Positions 43,736 through 53,816 are shown, counted from the first letter of the stretch. The stretch: 64,000 bases of DNA from Trinickia diaoshuihuensis (GCF_003390925.1 NZ_QUBS01000090.1:400415-464414); one strand, 5' to 3'. The notes: generated by a model not told the origin, from the sequence alone. Made by a program: numbers and translations.

Positions 43736-44635
43736 CTAATCGCGTTGCTGCTCGCGCAATAGCAACACGCTATGCACGGCAGTCATGGCGACAGCGACCC
43801 AGATCGGTGCGTACGTGCCGATCTGGGTCGCCGATAACGTCTCGCCGAGCAGAGTGACCGAGAACAAGACGAGCAGCACCGGCTCGACATAGCCGAGAAT
43901 TCCGAACAGCGCCATCGGCAAGAGGCGGCTCGCGGCAAGATAGCTCGCGAGCGCGACGGTACTCAACGCACCGAGACCGGGCAAATACGCCGCCCACAGC
44001 AGCGGCTGGTGCAGCGCCGCCTGGGCCCCGGGACGCAGCGCGACCAAGGCGACGGCAACCGGCAGCAGAAGCAGCATCTCCAGTGCGAACGTCGCGAGCG
44101 AATCGCCGCCGAGCTTGCGCCGCAACATGAAATAAGGCGGATAGCCCACGGCGACGACGAGCGTCGGCCACGAGAACGCATGCGTCACCCACAGTTCGTG
44201 CGCCACCCCAAGCGCGGCGAACCCCACCGCCAGCCATTGCAGCGGCACCAGTCGTTCGCGATAGTAGATACGGCCGACGAGCACCATCGAGAGCGGCAGC
44301 AAGAAATACCCGAGCGACACCTCGAGCAGCCGGCCATGCAACGGCGCCCACATGAAGAGCCAAAGCTGTAAGCCGAGCAAAGCGCTCGCAGCGACGAGCA
44401 TGGCCGCTCGTAACGGCTCGCGCACCGAAGCCCATGCCAGCGCTCTGAGCTCGCCCCACCGGCCTCGCAACCAAACCAGCAGCAACGCTCCGGGCACGGT
44501 CCAGACGATACGCCAGGCAAAAATGTCGAGCCCGTCTAGCGGTCGCAAGATCCGGGTATACACCGATAACAGCGCGAACAACGTCGTCGCGCCGACGGAA
44601 AGCGCGATGCCACGCCCCATGGGTTTTCGATTCAT
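43736..44635 (-). CDS. rarD: EamA/RarD-family transporter
   Basis: A 299-residue protein with ten predicted helices of the drug/metabolite transporter superfamily. FAWRIVWTVPGALLLVWLRG and VEPVLLVLFSVTLLGE are characteristic of RarD. The Met at 44635 starts the conserved N-terminus (MNRKPMGRGIAL). Substrate unknown. It lies downstream of acyP on the same strand with a 73-base gap, perhaps in one operon. Confidence 0.88.
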   Translation of the reverse strand: MNRKPMGRGIALSVGATTLFALLSVYTRILRPLDGLDIFAWRIVWTVPGALLLVWLRGRWGELRALAWASVREPLRAAMLVAASALLGLQLWLFMWAPLHGRLLEVSLGYFLLPLSMVLVGRIYYRERLVPLQWLAVGFAALGVAHELWVTHAFSWPTLVVAVGYPPYFMLRRKLGGDSLATFALEMLLLLPVAVALVALRPGAQAALHQPLLWAAYLPGLGALSTVALASYLAASRLLPMALFGILGYVEPVLLVLFSVTLLGETLSATQIGTYAPIWVAVAMTAVHSVLLLREQQRD

Positions 44636-44708
44636 CTGTGTGCGCGGCGCGCCAGTGTTTTTGCGGCGCGCGGCGCCGCCGGTGAGAAAGCCGCGGGGTA
44701 TCCGGCGT

Positions 44709-45005
44709 TCAATGTTGTTCGAAGCGCACAAAACGCTTGTCGACGTGGCGTTCTTCGCTCACGCAATCGGTTACTCGGGCGGACGGCGGCCCGCGCCGCA
44801 TCCATTCCAACATCCGGTCGATTTGGTTGGCCGGGCCTTGCAGCATCGCTTCCACGGAGCCGTCCGCGACGTTGGCGACCCACCCCGTAATTCCGAGCGC
44901 ATGCGCTTGCCGCAGCGTCGCATGCCTAAACCCGACGCCCTGCACCACGCCGCGCACGCGAACGTAATATGTCTCCATCTTCTTGTCCAAATCCGGGCCT
45001 TCCAT
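44709..45005 (-). CDS. acyP: acylphosphatase
   Basis: A 98-residue enzyme that hydrolyses acyl phosphates. The catalytic pattern is visible: VRVRGVVQGVGFRHAT, with the phosphate-binding Arg, and GWVANVADGSVEAMLQG with the catalytic Asn. ATG at 45005 (MEGPD) has GGAG seven bases upstream and gives the length usual in Burkholderia; METYY at 44978 is the other candidate. Divergent from the GGDEF-EAL gene. Confidence 0.9.
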   Translation of the reverse strand: MEGPDLDKKMETYYVRVRGVVQGVGFRHATLRQAHALGITGWVANVADGSVEAMLQGPANQIDRMLEWMRRGPPSARVTDCVSEERHVDKRFVRFEQH

Positions 45006-45169
45006 TGCCATTCTCCACAGCGAACGCTTCAACCACCGCATTGTAGTCGCCCGCCCGAAATCGTTTTTGTCCAGTTCTTGCATTCCGCGCTAAAGAAAAT
45101 CCGGCCGGTTGTCGTTAAATGTTCTGATTGCGTATGCGCGACGGCTCAATTGGCGAGAGGGGACCTATA

Positions 45170-48100
45170 GTGGCGCTACAGAATCGAGCGGCACGAAGCG
45201 CTCGGAACCGCCTCCTGAAAAACTGGCTGGACGAGCACAGCACCACCATCCTGACCCTTATCGTTTGCGCGATCGCGGTCGGTATCGTCGCGTTCGGCGC
45301 GAGCGAAATCTTTGCGGCCCGCCAGCTCGACGATGCTCAAATGACACGAGCGTTACACGTTCGTGACAACGTCGAGCAATTGGAGGGGCTGTATGCCGAA
45401 GCCGACGCGGACTTCCTGCACCTCGTTGCCGATCCGGATTCGCACGCGGTACCGTGGCCCGTTGCCCGCATCGAACGCGTGGAACGAACGCTCGACGCCC
45501 TGAGCCAAGCGTTCGGGCCCGCGTCCGCGCGTGCGCGCGATATCGAAGCGCTGCGCGAGGCGACACATGAATGGCAGCGCGGCATTGCGCAAACGGCCCT
45601 CGGGGAGCAGTCCGAAGGCTCCTATGTGCTGCTTTCGCGCGATACCCTACTATCCGTCGAGGATAGCCGTCATCGGGTCGCCGTCGGCTTGACGAGTCTC
45701 GGCGCCGCGCAGGCCCTCGCGACGGGCGCGCGAGCCAGCGAGGTGGCGCGCCGCTATGCGTCGGAGCGTATCGCATTCGCCGCCGCCGCCGCGGCCGCCT
45801 TCGTTTTTCTCGTTTACGGTTTCCTTGCCAACCATCGCATCGGGCTCGAACGCGCCCGGGCACGCATTTCCGCCGAGGAAGGCGAGGCGCGCTTCCGCGA
45901 ATACTTCGAAGAGCATCCGCTGCCGATGCTCATCTACGACATCGAAACGCTGACGATCGCCGCGATGAACCGCGCCGCGATGCGGCAATACGGATACGAG
46001 CGCGAGGAATTGGAGGGCATGTCGATCGCCGCGTTGCGCCCGCCCGAGGATAGAGCCGAGTTCATCGCGCGTTTCATCGAGTTGGCCGCCGCCATGGGCG
46101 ATACGGGCGGTTCGACGAGCGGCTCGACCTCTGTCCGCACGCATGTACGCAAAGACGGCTCGCGTTTGTGCGTCGAACCGTCGTATCACTTCCTCACTTA
46201 TGACAACCGGCGCGCTTGCTTCGTCGTCGCGATCGACGTGACCGAGAAAGAAACCGCAAAGGAGGCGCTGCAGCAGTCCAAGCAAATGCTCGAAGCGGTC
46301 ATCGACAGCGTGCCGCAGCGTATCTTCTGGAAAGACACGGAATCGCGCTATCTCGGGTGCAACCGCGCGTTCGCGCAGGACGTGGGATTGAACGACGCCT
46401 CGGACATCATCGGGCTGACCGACTACGATCTGCCATGGCGCGCGGGCGCGGAGCAGGCGCGCCTACGCGACAGCGAAGTGATTCAAAGCGCGGAGCCGGT
46501 GACGAATTACGAAGAGTTTGCTCCGGCGGCAAGCGGCGCGTGGCGATGGCTGCGCAAAACGAAAGTGCCGCTGCGCAATACGCATGGCGAAGTCATCGGC
46601 TTGCTCGCCACGTACGAAGACATCACCGAGCGAAAGGGCGTGGACCTCGCGCTGCGTTTGCGCAGCCGCGCGCTCGATGCGATCGTCAATGCCGTATTGA
46701 TCACGCGCGTCACCGAAGACGGCGATTTGATCGAGTACACGAACCCGGCCTTCGAACGCATCACCGGTTATTCCGTGAACGACGTCAAAGGACTGGATTT
46801 CCGAATCTTGCACGGCGAGGATCGCAATCAGGAGGGCATTGAAACGATCCGCCGCGCGCTTGCAGAAGAAAACGAAGTCACCACGCTGTTGCGCAATTAC
46901 CGCCGCGACGGAACGCTCGTCTGGAACCAGGTTTATATTGCGCCCGTGCGTGACGACCACGGCAAAGTGACGCACCATATCAGCGTCGTGAACGACGTCA
47001 CCGAACTCGTGCAATCGCGCGATTTACTCGCCCAGCAAGCCAATTTCGATTCGCTGACGGCTTTGCCGAACCGCTATCGCCTCGGCGAACGCCTCACCGC
47101 GGCCATCCGCGACGCCGAGCGCGACGGCACGCGCGTCGCCGTCGTGTTCATGGACATCGACCACTTCAAGGACGTCAACGACAGCCTTGGGCACGGCATC
47201 GGCGATCGCTTGCTCCAGGAAATCGGCGCGCGGCTCGCCTCATGCGTCGGTAACGCCGATACGGTCGCGCGCTATGGCGGCGACGAGTTCGTCATCGTGC
47301 TTTGCGAAGGCGCGCACGAAGACCGGCTCACGGAGGTACTCGCCCGCGTCTCGCAGGCGTTCGCGCGCCCCGTTTGGATCGACGATACGGAGTTCTACGT
47401 CGAGACCAGCATCGGCGTGGCCTGTTACCCGGCCGACGGTCCCGATCCCGAGACGTTGCTGCGTCGCGCGGATCTCGCGATGTACCGCGCCAAGTCGAAC
47501 GGGCGCAACGCGCTGCAGCGGTTTACCCCGGAGCTGGGACGGCGAGCCGACGAGCGCCTCGCGCTCTCGCGCCGGATGCGCGCCGCGCTGGCCAACGGGG
47601 AATTCCGCCTCGACTATCAACCGCAGGTCGATTTGCAAACGAATCGCGTGACGGGCGTCGAGGCGCTGCTGCGCTGGACCGACACGGAACTGGGCCCCGT
47701 CAGCCCGGCGACCTTCATCCCCATCGCCGAGGAAAACGGCTTGATCGTGCCGATCGGCGAATGGGTCATGCAGCAGGCTTGCTTCCAAGCGCGTGTTTGG
47801 CAGGAGACGCTGCCCGGGCTGCGGATGTCGGTCAACCTCTCGCCGCGGCAATTCGCACGCGGCGACATATTGCGCGTGGTGCAGCGCGCGTTGGCCCGCG
47901 CCCGCCTCTCGCCTCGCCTGCTCGAGATCGAGATTACCGAAGGGGCTTTGATGACGCTCGGCGCGCTAGATGTTTTGCGCGCGCTGCGTGCAATGGACAT
48001 CGACCTGGCCATCGACGATTTCGGTACCGGCTATTCGAGCTTGTCGTATATCCGCAATTTCCGCGCGGAGCGCCTGAAACTCGATATGTCCTTCGTCTCC

Positions 48101-48334
48101 GGCATCGGCCGCCATCGCGAAGACGAAGTCATCACGCGCGCGATTCTCTCGCTGGGCCGCGCGCTCGGCTTCAAGGTCGTCGCCGAAGGCGTCGAGACCG
48201 AAACGCAGCTCGCGTTCTTGCGCCGCCACGGCTGCAGCGTCGTGCAAGGCTATCGCTTCGCCCGCCCCATGCCCGCCGCCGATGCGCACGCGTTCATCCG
48301 CGATTTCAACGAAGGGGCGATCGTCTACGGCTGA
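45170..48334 (+). CDS. membrane PAS-PAS-PAS-GGDEF-EAL cyclic-di-GMP enzyme
   Basis: A 1054-residue signalling protein. A first helix (TILTLIVCAIAVGIVAFGA) and a second (FAAAAAAAFVFLVYGF) frame a periplasmic sensor of about 160 residues. Three PAS/PAC modules follow at about 240-360, 370-490 and 495-620. The GGDEF domain has ARYGGDEFVIVL near 703 and the EAL domain has VEALLRW near 831, with NLSPRQF, EITE and DDFGTGYSS. Both catalytic motifs are intact, so it may make and break cyclic di-GMP. No RxxD inhibitory site precedes GGDEF (GNAD instead). GTG at 45170 fits an AGGGGA ribosome site; TTG 45128 and ATG 45134 lie upstream. Confidence 0.9.
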   Translation: MALQNRAARSARNRLLKNWLDEHSTTILTLIVCAIAVGIVAFGASEIFAARQLDDAQMTRALHVRDNVEQLEGLYAEADADFLHLVADPDSHAVPWPVARIERVERTLDALSQAFGPASARARDIEALREATHEWQRGIAQTALGEQSEGSYVLLSRDTLLSVEDSRHRVAVGLTSLGAAQALATGARASEVARRYASERIAFAAAAAAAFVFLVYGFLANHRIGLERARARISAEEGEARFREYFEEHPLPMLIYDIETLTIAAMNRAAMRQYGYEREELEGMSIAALRPPEDRAEFIARFIELAAAMGDTGGSTSGSTSVRTHVRKDGSRLCVEPSYHFLTYDNRRACFVVAIDVTEKETAKEALQQSKQMLEAVIDSVPQRIFWKDTESRYLGCNRAFAQDVGLNDASDIIGLTDYDLPWRAGAEQARLRDSEVIQSAEPVTNYEEFAPAASGAWRWLRKTKVPLRNTHGEVIGLLATYEDITERKGVDLALRLRSRALDAIVNAVLITRVTEDGDLIEYTNPAFERITGYSVNDVKGLDFRILHGEDRNQEGIETIRRALAEENEVTTLLRNYRRDGTLVWNQVYIAPVRDDHGKVTHHISVVNDVTELVQSRDLLAQQANFDSLTALPNRYRLGERLTAAIRDAERDGTRVAVVFMDIDHFKDVNDSLGHGIGDRLLQEIGARLASCVGNADTVARYGGDEFVIVLCEGAHEDRLTEVLARVSQAFARPVWIDDTEFYVETSIGVACYPADGPDPETLLRRADLAMYRAKSNGRNALQRFTPELGRRADERLALSRRMRAALANGEFRLDYQPQVDLQTNRVTGVEALLRWTDTELGPVSPATFIPIAEENGLIVPIGEWVMQQACFQARVWQETLPGLRMSVNLSPRQFARGDILRVVQRALARARLSPRLLEIEITEGALMTLGALDVLRALRAMDIDLAIDDFGTGYSSLSYIRNFRAERLKLDMSFVSGIGRHREDEVITRAILSLGRALGFKVVAEGVETETQLAFLRRHGCSVVQGYRFARPMPAADAHAFIRDFNEGAIVYG

Positions 48335-48398
48335 GCATCGGCGGCATAGCAAGTACAATCTCGCCGCATCTACGTAACGAACGCATCCGCGTTACACC

Positions 48399-49409
48399 AT
48401 GACCGAATCATCAGGCGATCTCGTGCTCGTCACGGGCGCATCGGGTTTCGTCGGCTCGGCCGTCGCCCGGGCCGCCCTCGCGCGCGGCATGCGCGTGCGC
48501 GTACTCGTGCGCGCAACCAGTCCACGTAAGAACGTCGAATCGCTCGACGCCGAAATCGTCGTCGGCGACATGCGCGACGAGACGTCGATGCGCGCCGCGC
48601 TGCGCGGCGTGCGATATCTCTTCCATGTGGCGGCCGACTATCGTCTCTGGGCCCCGGACCCCTCCGCGATCGAGCGCGCGAACCTGGAAGGCACCGAGGC
48701 GACGATGCGCGCCGCCCTCGCCGAAGGTGTCGAACGCATCGTCTACACGAGCAGCGTGGCGACGCTGAAAGTCACGAGCGAAGGCCGCGTGGCCGATGAA
48801 ACGGTCCCGCTAACGGCTCAGCAGGCGATCGGCGTCTATAAGCGCAGCAAGGTGCTGGCCGAGCGCGCCGTCGAACGGATGATCGATCAAGACGGACTGC
48901 CCGCCGTCATCGTCAACCCCTCCACGCCGATCGGGCCGCGCGACGTTCGCCCCACGCCCACGGGCCGTATCATCGTCGAAGCCGCGCTCGGCAAGATTCC
49001 GGCCTTCGTCGACACGGGTCTGAATCTCGTGCACGTCGACGACGTGGCGCAAGGCCATCTGCTGGCGCTCGAGCGCGGCCGGATCGGCGAGCGCTATATC
49101 CTGGGCGGCGAGAACTTGCCCTTGCAGCGCATGCTCGCCGATATCGCGCACGAAACGGGACGCAAACCGCCGACGATCAGCTTGCCCCGCTGGCCGCTTT
49201 ATCCGCTCGCCGTCGGCGCCGAATACGTGGCTAAGCTGACGAAGCGCGAACCGTTCGTGACCGTCGACGGCCTCAAGATGTCGAAGAACAAGATGTATTT
49301 CACGTCAGCTAAAGCCGAGCGCGAAATCGGCTATCGGGCGCGGCCGTATCTCGAAGGCCTGCGCGACGCGCTGCAATGGTTTCGCGAAGCCGGTTATTTG
49401 AACGCCTGA
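48399..49409 (+). CDS. hpnA: hopanoid-associated NAD-dependent sugar epimerase HpnA
   Basis: A 336-residue extended short-chain dehydrogenase. The Rossmann motif TGASGFVGSAVARA is at residues 13-26, the active-site YKRSK is near 147, and NPSTPIGPRDVRPTPTGRII is the segment conserved among HpnA proteins. HpnA is thought to act on the ribosyl/polyol side chain of hopanoids. It is the first gene of the hopanoid locus here and precedes a hypothetical gene, with hpnB on the other strand. Confidence 0.88.
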   Translation: MTESSGDLVLVTGASGFVGSAVARAALARGMRVRVLVRATSPRKNVESLDAEIVVGDMRDETSMRAALRGVRYLFHVAADYRLWAPDPSAIERANLEGTEATMRAALAEGVERIVYTSSVATLKVTSEGRVADETVPLTAQQAIGVYKRSKVLAERAVERMIDQDGLPAVIVNPSTPIGPRDVRPTPTGRIIVEAALGKIPAFVDTGLNLVHVDDVAQGHLLALERGRIGERYILGGENLPLQRMLADIAHETGRKPPTISLPRWPLYPLAVGAEYVAKLTKREPFVTVDGLKMSKNKMYFTSAKAEREIGYRARPYLEGLRDALQWFREAGYLNA

Positions 49410-49488
49410 GTGAAAGCCCGAGGCGCGTTGCGTGCATTTTGTTACAACTGGACGGCGCCGCGCCCCGATGTGCTCGGCGCGCAGCCGG

Positions 49489-49494
49489 TAGAAT
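49489..49494 (+). promoter_or_regulatory. candidate -10 element
   Basis: TAGAAT preceded by GG lies 29 bases upstream of the hypothetical gene at 49523. A matching -35 is not clear. The same hexamer precedes ispH. Confidence 0.3.
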
Positions 49495-49522
49495 CGCGTC
49501 TCTTTGGTAGAGATAGTCGGGC

Positions 49523-50032
49523 ATGAACCTGGAAGAACAGATCGGTGCGATCGACGCGCAAGTCGATCGGCTCAGCGAACTCGTCCGGCTCGCGCAGGCC
49601 GCCGCCGAGCGCGCCCATGCCGAGCGCGCCGAAGCGCAAGACGCCGCCCGCGCGGCGAGCACGGCCGCGGCACAGGCGCCCCGAGCCGAAGCCCAAGCAA
49701 GCGAGGTCAAACCGACGCTGCGCGTCGCGCGTCCGTCGCACAACGAGGTGACGCTGAGCATCGGTACCCAAACCGTGACGCTGCACCCCGAGCAGATCGG
49801 TCAATTGATCGAGGAGCTCGCCAACGCGCGCGCCTCGATGACGCCCGAGCCGCCGATGGAAGTACCCGCCGGCTGGCGTTTCGCCGCCACGAAAAACCCC
49901 GTCATCGGCATGCAAAAGCAAGCGAACGGCGATCGTTTGCTGATCGCGCGGCATACGGGCCACGGCTGGGTGCCGTTCACGTTTTCGCCCGAAGCCGCCG
50001 TCCAGCTCTACATGATGTTGACACAGCGCTAA
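49523..50032 (+). CDS. conserved-looking hypothetical protein, coiled-coil N-terminus
   Basis: A 169-residue protein with no signal peptide or membrane helix. Residues 1-65 form an Ala/Glu/Arg-rich coiled coil (EEQIGAIDAQVDRLSELVRLAQ). The C-terminal part is compact, with VTLSIGTQTVTLHPEQIGQLIEEL and a Trp-containing WRFAATKNPVIGMQKQ. I do not recognise the family. It is convergent with hpnB (10-base gap) and lies within the hopanoid locus. Confidence 0.75.
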   Translation: MNLEEQIGAIDAQVDRLSELVRLAQAAAERAHAERAEAQDAARAASTAAAQAPRAEAQASEVKPTLRVARPSHNEVTLSIGTQTVTLHPEQIGQLIEELANARASMTPEPPMEVPAGWRFAATKNPVIGMQKQANGDRLLIARHTGHGWVPFTFSPEAAVQLYMMLTQR

Positions 50033-50042
50033 GACGCGGGCC

Positions 50043-51224
50043 TTACCCGCCTTGCGCGGGGGCTTGCACGCGCGCTTTCCACTGGCCGCCCTTGCCGCGC
50101 CAATAGCGCACCGCCGACGCGAGCGTCGCGCCGACATAAAACAGCGCGACGAGCGGCAACGCGGGTGCCCAGAGCGGCGAGCGGCCGTAATAACGCAGCA
50201 TCGGCGCATACGCGCAGCACATCGCGCCCCAGGCGAGCCAAGCCGGCCAGCCCTTCGCGCCGAGTGCGAGCGCGACGACGGGCGGCGCGAGGTAAATCAC
50301 GGTCATGCCGATCAGCGTGCCGACCAGCAGCCACGGCGAATAGCGCAGTTGCGTGAAGGCCGTGCGCGCAATCATGTTCCAGATCTCGCCCGGACCGTCG
50401 TACGGGCGCAGCGAACGGCTGCGGGCCGCCACGTCGAGCCGGATCGGATGGCCGCCCTGGCCGCGATGCTTGATGCGCGCCGCCAGCGAGCAATCGTCGA
50501 TCAGTGCCGCGCGAATCGACTCCATGCCGCCCGCCTCTTCGAGCGCACCGCGCTTGACGAGCATGCAGCCGCCGGCCGCGGCCGCCGTCTTGTTGCGCGG
50601 GTCGTTGACCCACGCGAACGGATAGAGCTTGGCGAAGAAGAAGACGAACGCCGGAATCAGCGCCTTTTCCCAAATTGAATCGCAGCGCAGGCGCACCATC
50701 AGCGAGACGAGATCGCGGCGCTCGCTCGAGGCCTGGGCCACCAGTTGCGTGAGGGCGTCGGCGGGATGACCGATATCGGCATCGGTCAACAGCAGATAAT
50801 CGGCGGGCAATCCGCGCGCGGCTACCGCCGCCACGCCTTGCGACTGCGCCCAGACCTTGCCCGACCAACCCGAGGGCAGGGGTTCGGCCTGAATCACCGT
50901 CAAGCGCTCGGCGCGGCCCGCCGCGGCCGCGGCGGCACGGGCGCGATCGGCGGTGCCGTCGGTGCTATGGTCGTCCACGACGATCACATGGAATGCGCCC
51001 GCGTAGTCTTGCTCCAGCAAAGACGTCACGGCCGGACCGATGACGTCCGCCTCGTTGCGCGCCGGTACCACGGCCACTACGGCCGGCCATGGATCGATCG
51101 CATCGGTGCGCTCTTTCGGTACCGGCGGAGCGCAGCGCGTGCGCCAGAATCCGCCGCGGGCGAAGAGCAGGACGCACCAGATGACGAGCGAGAGCAACGA
51201 CAAACCAAACAGGATGGCGGTCAT
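50043..51224 (-). CDS. hpnB: hopanoid-associated glycosyltransferase HpnB
   Basis: A 393-residue GT2-family membrane glycosyltransferase. An N-terminal helix (ILFGLSLLSLVIWCVLLFA) precedes the GT-A domain with VVPARNEADVIGP, VDDHSTDGT and the DxD-like LLTDADIGHP. A processive-type region with GGCMLVKRGAL is followed by three C-terminal helices. HpnB is linked to glycosylated hopanoids. The ATG at 51224 begins the first helix; the open frame reaches 51482 but only with low-quality sequence. It is on the opposite strand to hpnA and divergent from ispH. Confidence 0.88.
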   Translation of the reverse strand: MTAILFGLSLLSLVIWCVLLFARGGFWRTRCAPPVPKERTDAIDPWPAVVAVVPARNEADVIGPAVTSLLEQDYAGAFHVIVVDDHSTDGTADRARAAAAAAGRAERLTVIQAEPLPSGWSGKVWAQSQGVAAVAARGLPADYLLLTDADIGHPADALTQLVAQASSERRDLVSLMVRLRCDSIWEKALIPAFVFFFAKLYPFAWVNDPRNKTAAAAGGCMLVKRGALEEAGGMESIRAALIDDCSLAARIKHRGQGGHPIRLDVAARSRSLRPYDGPGEIWNMIARTAFTQLRYSPWLLVGTLIGMTVIYLAPPVVALALGAKGWPAWLAWGAMCCAYAPMLRYYGRSPLWAPALPLVALFYVGATLASAVRYWRGKGGQWKARVQAPAQGG

Positions 51225-51524
51225 ACGCGCCCCCGAAGCGTGGCGGCCACGCAACGGGGTGCGTGCGAAGGCAAGAGCGGGACGGCGGCGGCGTCTGGCG
51301 CCGCGCAACCCGGAAAACGGTACGAACGATGAGCGAAAGGCATCGAGCCGGCCAAAAATGAAAAGAATTTGAAAGATTGGATGCGATAAAACCGCAACCG
51401 ATCTCGCGAAGTCCGTTAGTTTAGCGGGACGCCGGGCATCATGCGGCACACGCATTGCGAGGGCGCCCTGACATTCTTGCAACGCCCGATTACCCGCTTG
51501 GGAGCGTTCCCGGCCCGATAGCGT

Positions 51525-51530
51525 TAGAAT
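51525..51530 (+). promoter_or_regulatory. candidate -10 element of the ispH-hpnH operon
   Basis: TAGAAT in GTTAGAATGCG lies 122 bases before the ispH ATG. The -35 is unclear. The stretch 51225-51651 is the divergent promoter region of hpnB and ispH and contains an AT-rich patch near 51357-51400; nothing else is recognised. Confidence 0.35.
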
Positions 51531-51651
51531 GCGCGTTTGGGTTGGTTTGCCGGCTATTACGCCCGCTTTCTAAAAATAGTTGGAGTCTGGGCGATCACGC
51601 CGCTAATCGCCGGCGGTTCGATACCCCGATTCGGTCGGAGTTCGCCATAAC

Positions 51652-52596
51652 ATGCGAGTCATCCTTGCTCAACCCCGCGGCTTTTGTGCGGGCGTCGTCC
51701 GCGCGATCGAGATTGTCGATCGCGCACTGCAACGGCACGGTGCGCCCGTGTACGTGCGTCACGAAATCGTGCACAACCGGCACGTCGTCGAAAACCTGCG
51801 CAGCAAGGGTGCGCGTTTCGTCGAAGAACTCGATGAGGTGCCGCACGGCGCGGTCGCCATCTTCAGCGCGCATGGGGTTGCGCAAAGCGTCGAACGCGAT
51901 GCCGAGGCGCGCGGCCTCGACGTGCTGGACGCCACGTGTCCGCTCGTGACGAAAGTGCACGTGCAGGGCCGCCAATACGTGGCGGCCGGCCGCACGTTGA
52001 TTTTGATCGGTCATGCCGGGCATCCCGAGGTGGAAGGCACGATCGGTCAGATCCCGGGCAAGGTCCTGCTGGTGCAGAGCGAGGCCGAAGTGGCCACGCT
52101 CGACTTGCCGTTGGACACGCCGCTCGCGTACGTCACGCAAACCACGCTGTCCGTGGACGACACGCGCGGCATTATCGAAGCGCTAATGCGGCGCTTCAGC
52201 AACATCGTCGGGCCCGATACGCGCGACATTTGCTATGCCACGCAAAACCGGCAAGCCGCGGTGCGCGAATTGAGCGAGCAAGTGGACGTATTGCTCGTCG
52301 TCGGCGCGACGAACAGCTCGAACTCGAACCGTCTGCGTGAAATCGGCGCGGAAACGGGCGTGCCGAGCTACCTCGTGGCGGACGGCTCGGAAATCAAGCC
52401 GGAATGGTTCGCCGATGCCAAAGCGGTCGGCATCACGGCCGGCGCATCGGCCCCCGAGGAAATGGTCGAACACGTCATTGACGCGCTGCGCGCGCTCGGT
52501 CCAGTCGAAGTCACGACCATGACCGGCCGCGAAGAGAAAGTCGAATTCAAGCTGCCGGCGAAGCTCACCGAGCCCGTCGCCGCGCGCCAAGTTTAA
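51652..52596 (+). CDS. ispH: 4-hydroxy-3-methylbut-2-enyl diphosphate reductase
   Basis: A 314-residue iron-sulphur enzyme of the last step of the MEP isoprenoid pathway, making IPP and DMAPP. The three cluster cysteines are in RGFCAGVV (Cys12), [11 protein letters not shown] and [11 protein letters not shown]; the Glu of the proton relay is in TTLSVDDT context and SNSNRLRE is present. Length is normal. It is followed directly by hpnH, whose ribosome site overlaps the ispH stop, so precursor supply and hopanoid modification are coupled. Burkholderia usually has a second ispH elsewhere; that cannot be checked here. Confidence 0.95.
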   Translation: MRVILAQPRGFCAGVVRAIEIVDRALQRHGAPVYVRHEIVHNRHVVENLRSKGARFVEELDEVPHGAVAIFSAHGVAQSVERDAEARGLDVLDATCPLVTKVHVQGRQYVAAGRTLILIGHAGHPEVEGTIGQIPGKVLLVQSEAEVATLDLPLDTPLAYVTQTTLSVDDTRGIIEALMRRFSNIVGPDTRDICYATQNRQAAVRELSEQVDVLLVVGATNSSNSNRLREIGAETGVPSYLVADGSEIKPEWFADAKAVGITAGASAPEEMVEHVIDALRALGPVEVTTMTGREEKVEFKLPAKLTEPVAARQV

Positions 52597-52602
52597 GGAG
52601 GT
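52595..52602 (+). promoter_or_regulatory. strong ribosome binding site of hpnH
   Basis: AAGGAGGT overlaps the ispH stop TAA and sits 5 bases before the GTG start at 52607. It fixes that start and indicates coupled translation. Confidence 0.75.
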
Positions 52603-52606
52603 TGCT

Positions 52607-53758
52607 GTGTCGATCCCGCTTTTGCAAAAAGTTCGCGTTGGTGCTTACATTGCGCGCCAGCATTTCAGCGGTAACAAACGCTACCCGCTCGCGCTGATGC
52701 TCGAGCCGCTGTTCCGCTGCAACCTCGCTTGCAACGGCTGCGGGAAGATCGATTATCCGGATCCCATCCTGAACCAGCGGCTATCGGTCGAAGAGTGCCT
52801 CGGCGCCGTGGACGAGTGCGGCGCGCCCGTCGTCTCGATCGCGGGCGGCGAGCCGCTGCTGCACAAGGAAATGCCCACGATCGTGAAGGGCATCATCGCG
52901 CGCAAAAAGTTCGTCTATCTGTGCACGAACGCGCTGCTGATGGAAAAGAAAATGGACGACTACGAGCCGAGCCCGTACTTCGTCTGGTCGGTTCACCTCG
53001 ACGGCGACCAAGCGATGCACGATCACTCGGTGTCGCAAGAAGGCGTCTACGAGAAGGCCGTGGCCGCGATCCGCGAAGCCAAGCGCCGCGGTTTCCGCGT
53101 GAACATCAACTGCACGCTGTTCAACGACGCTCAGCCCGAACGCGTCGCCGCGTTCTTCGACACGCTCGGCCCGATGGGCGTGGACGGCATCACCGTCTCG
53201 CCCGGCTACGCCTATGAGCGCGCCCCCGATCAGCAGCACTTCCTGAACCGCGACAAGACCAAGCAGTTGTTCCGCGAAATCTTCAAGCGCGGCAATCGCG
53301 GCAAGAACTGGTCGTTCAGCCAATCGGCGATGTTCCTCGACTTCCTCGCCGGCAACCAGACCTATCACTGCACGCCGTGGGGCAACCCGGCACGTACCGT
53401 GTTCGGCTGGCAGCGTCCGTGCTACCTCGTCGGCGAAGGTTATGCCAAGACGTTCAAGGAACTGATGGAAGAGACCGACTGGGACAAGTACGGTACCGGC
53501 AACTACGAAAAGTGCGCCGACTGCATGGTCCACAGCGGCTTCGAGGCGACGGCCGTGATGGATACCGTCGCGCACCCGCTCAAGGCGCTCGGCGTGAGCT
53601 TGCGCGGTCCGAAGCTCGAAGGCGCGTTCGCGAAGGACATTCCGCTCGACAAGCAACGTCCGGCCGAATACGTCTTCTCGCGCCACGTCGAAATCAAGCT
53701 CGAGGAAATCAAGGTCGCGGCCAATTCGAAGTCCTCGCGCACGGCTGCGGCGCACTGA
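52607..53758 (+). CDS. hpnH: adenosyl-hopene transferase HpnH (radical SAM)
   Basis: A 383-residue radical SAM enzyme that adds 5'-deoxyadenosine to diploptene, the first step of C35 hopanoid formation. The iron-sulphur motif CNLACNGC is at residues 38-45 (CxxxCxxC), and the N-terminal MSIPLLQKVRVGAYIARQH is typical of HpnH. SIAGGEPLLH is the glycine-rich SAM-binding segment. A C-terminal SPASM-like region contains CADCMVHSGFEATAV. GTG start supported by a strong ribosome site. Confidence 0.95.
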   Translation: MSIPLLQKVRVGAYIARQHFSGNKRYPLALMLEPLFRCNLACNGCGKIDYPDPILNQRLSVEECLGAVDECGAPVVSIAGGEPLLHKEMPTIVKGIIARKKFVYLCTNALLMEKKMDDYEPSPYFVWSVHLDGDQAMHDHSVSQEGVYEKAVAAIREAKRRGFRVNINCTLFNDAQPERVAAFFDTLGPMGVDGITVSPGYAYERAPDQQHFLNRDKTKQLFREIFKRGNRGKNWSFSQSAMFLDFLAGNQTYHCTPWGNPARTVFGWQRPCYLVGEGYAKTFKELMEETDWDKYGTGNYEKCADCMVHSGFEATAVMDTVAHPLKALGVSLRGPKLEGAFAKDIPLDKQRPAEYVFSRHVEIKLEEIKVAANSKSSRTAAAH

Positions 53759-53816
53759 CGGCACGAACGGCAACGCTAACGGCTAACGGGCGCGGCGTTT
53801 TGCGCGTCGCCCACTA

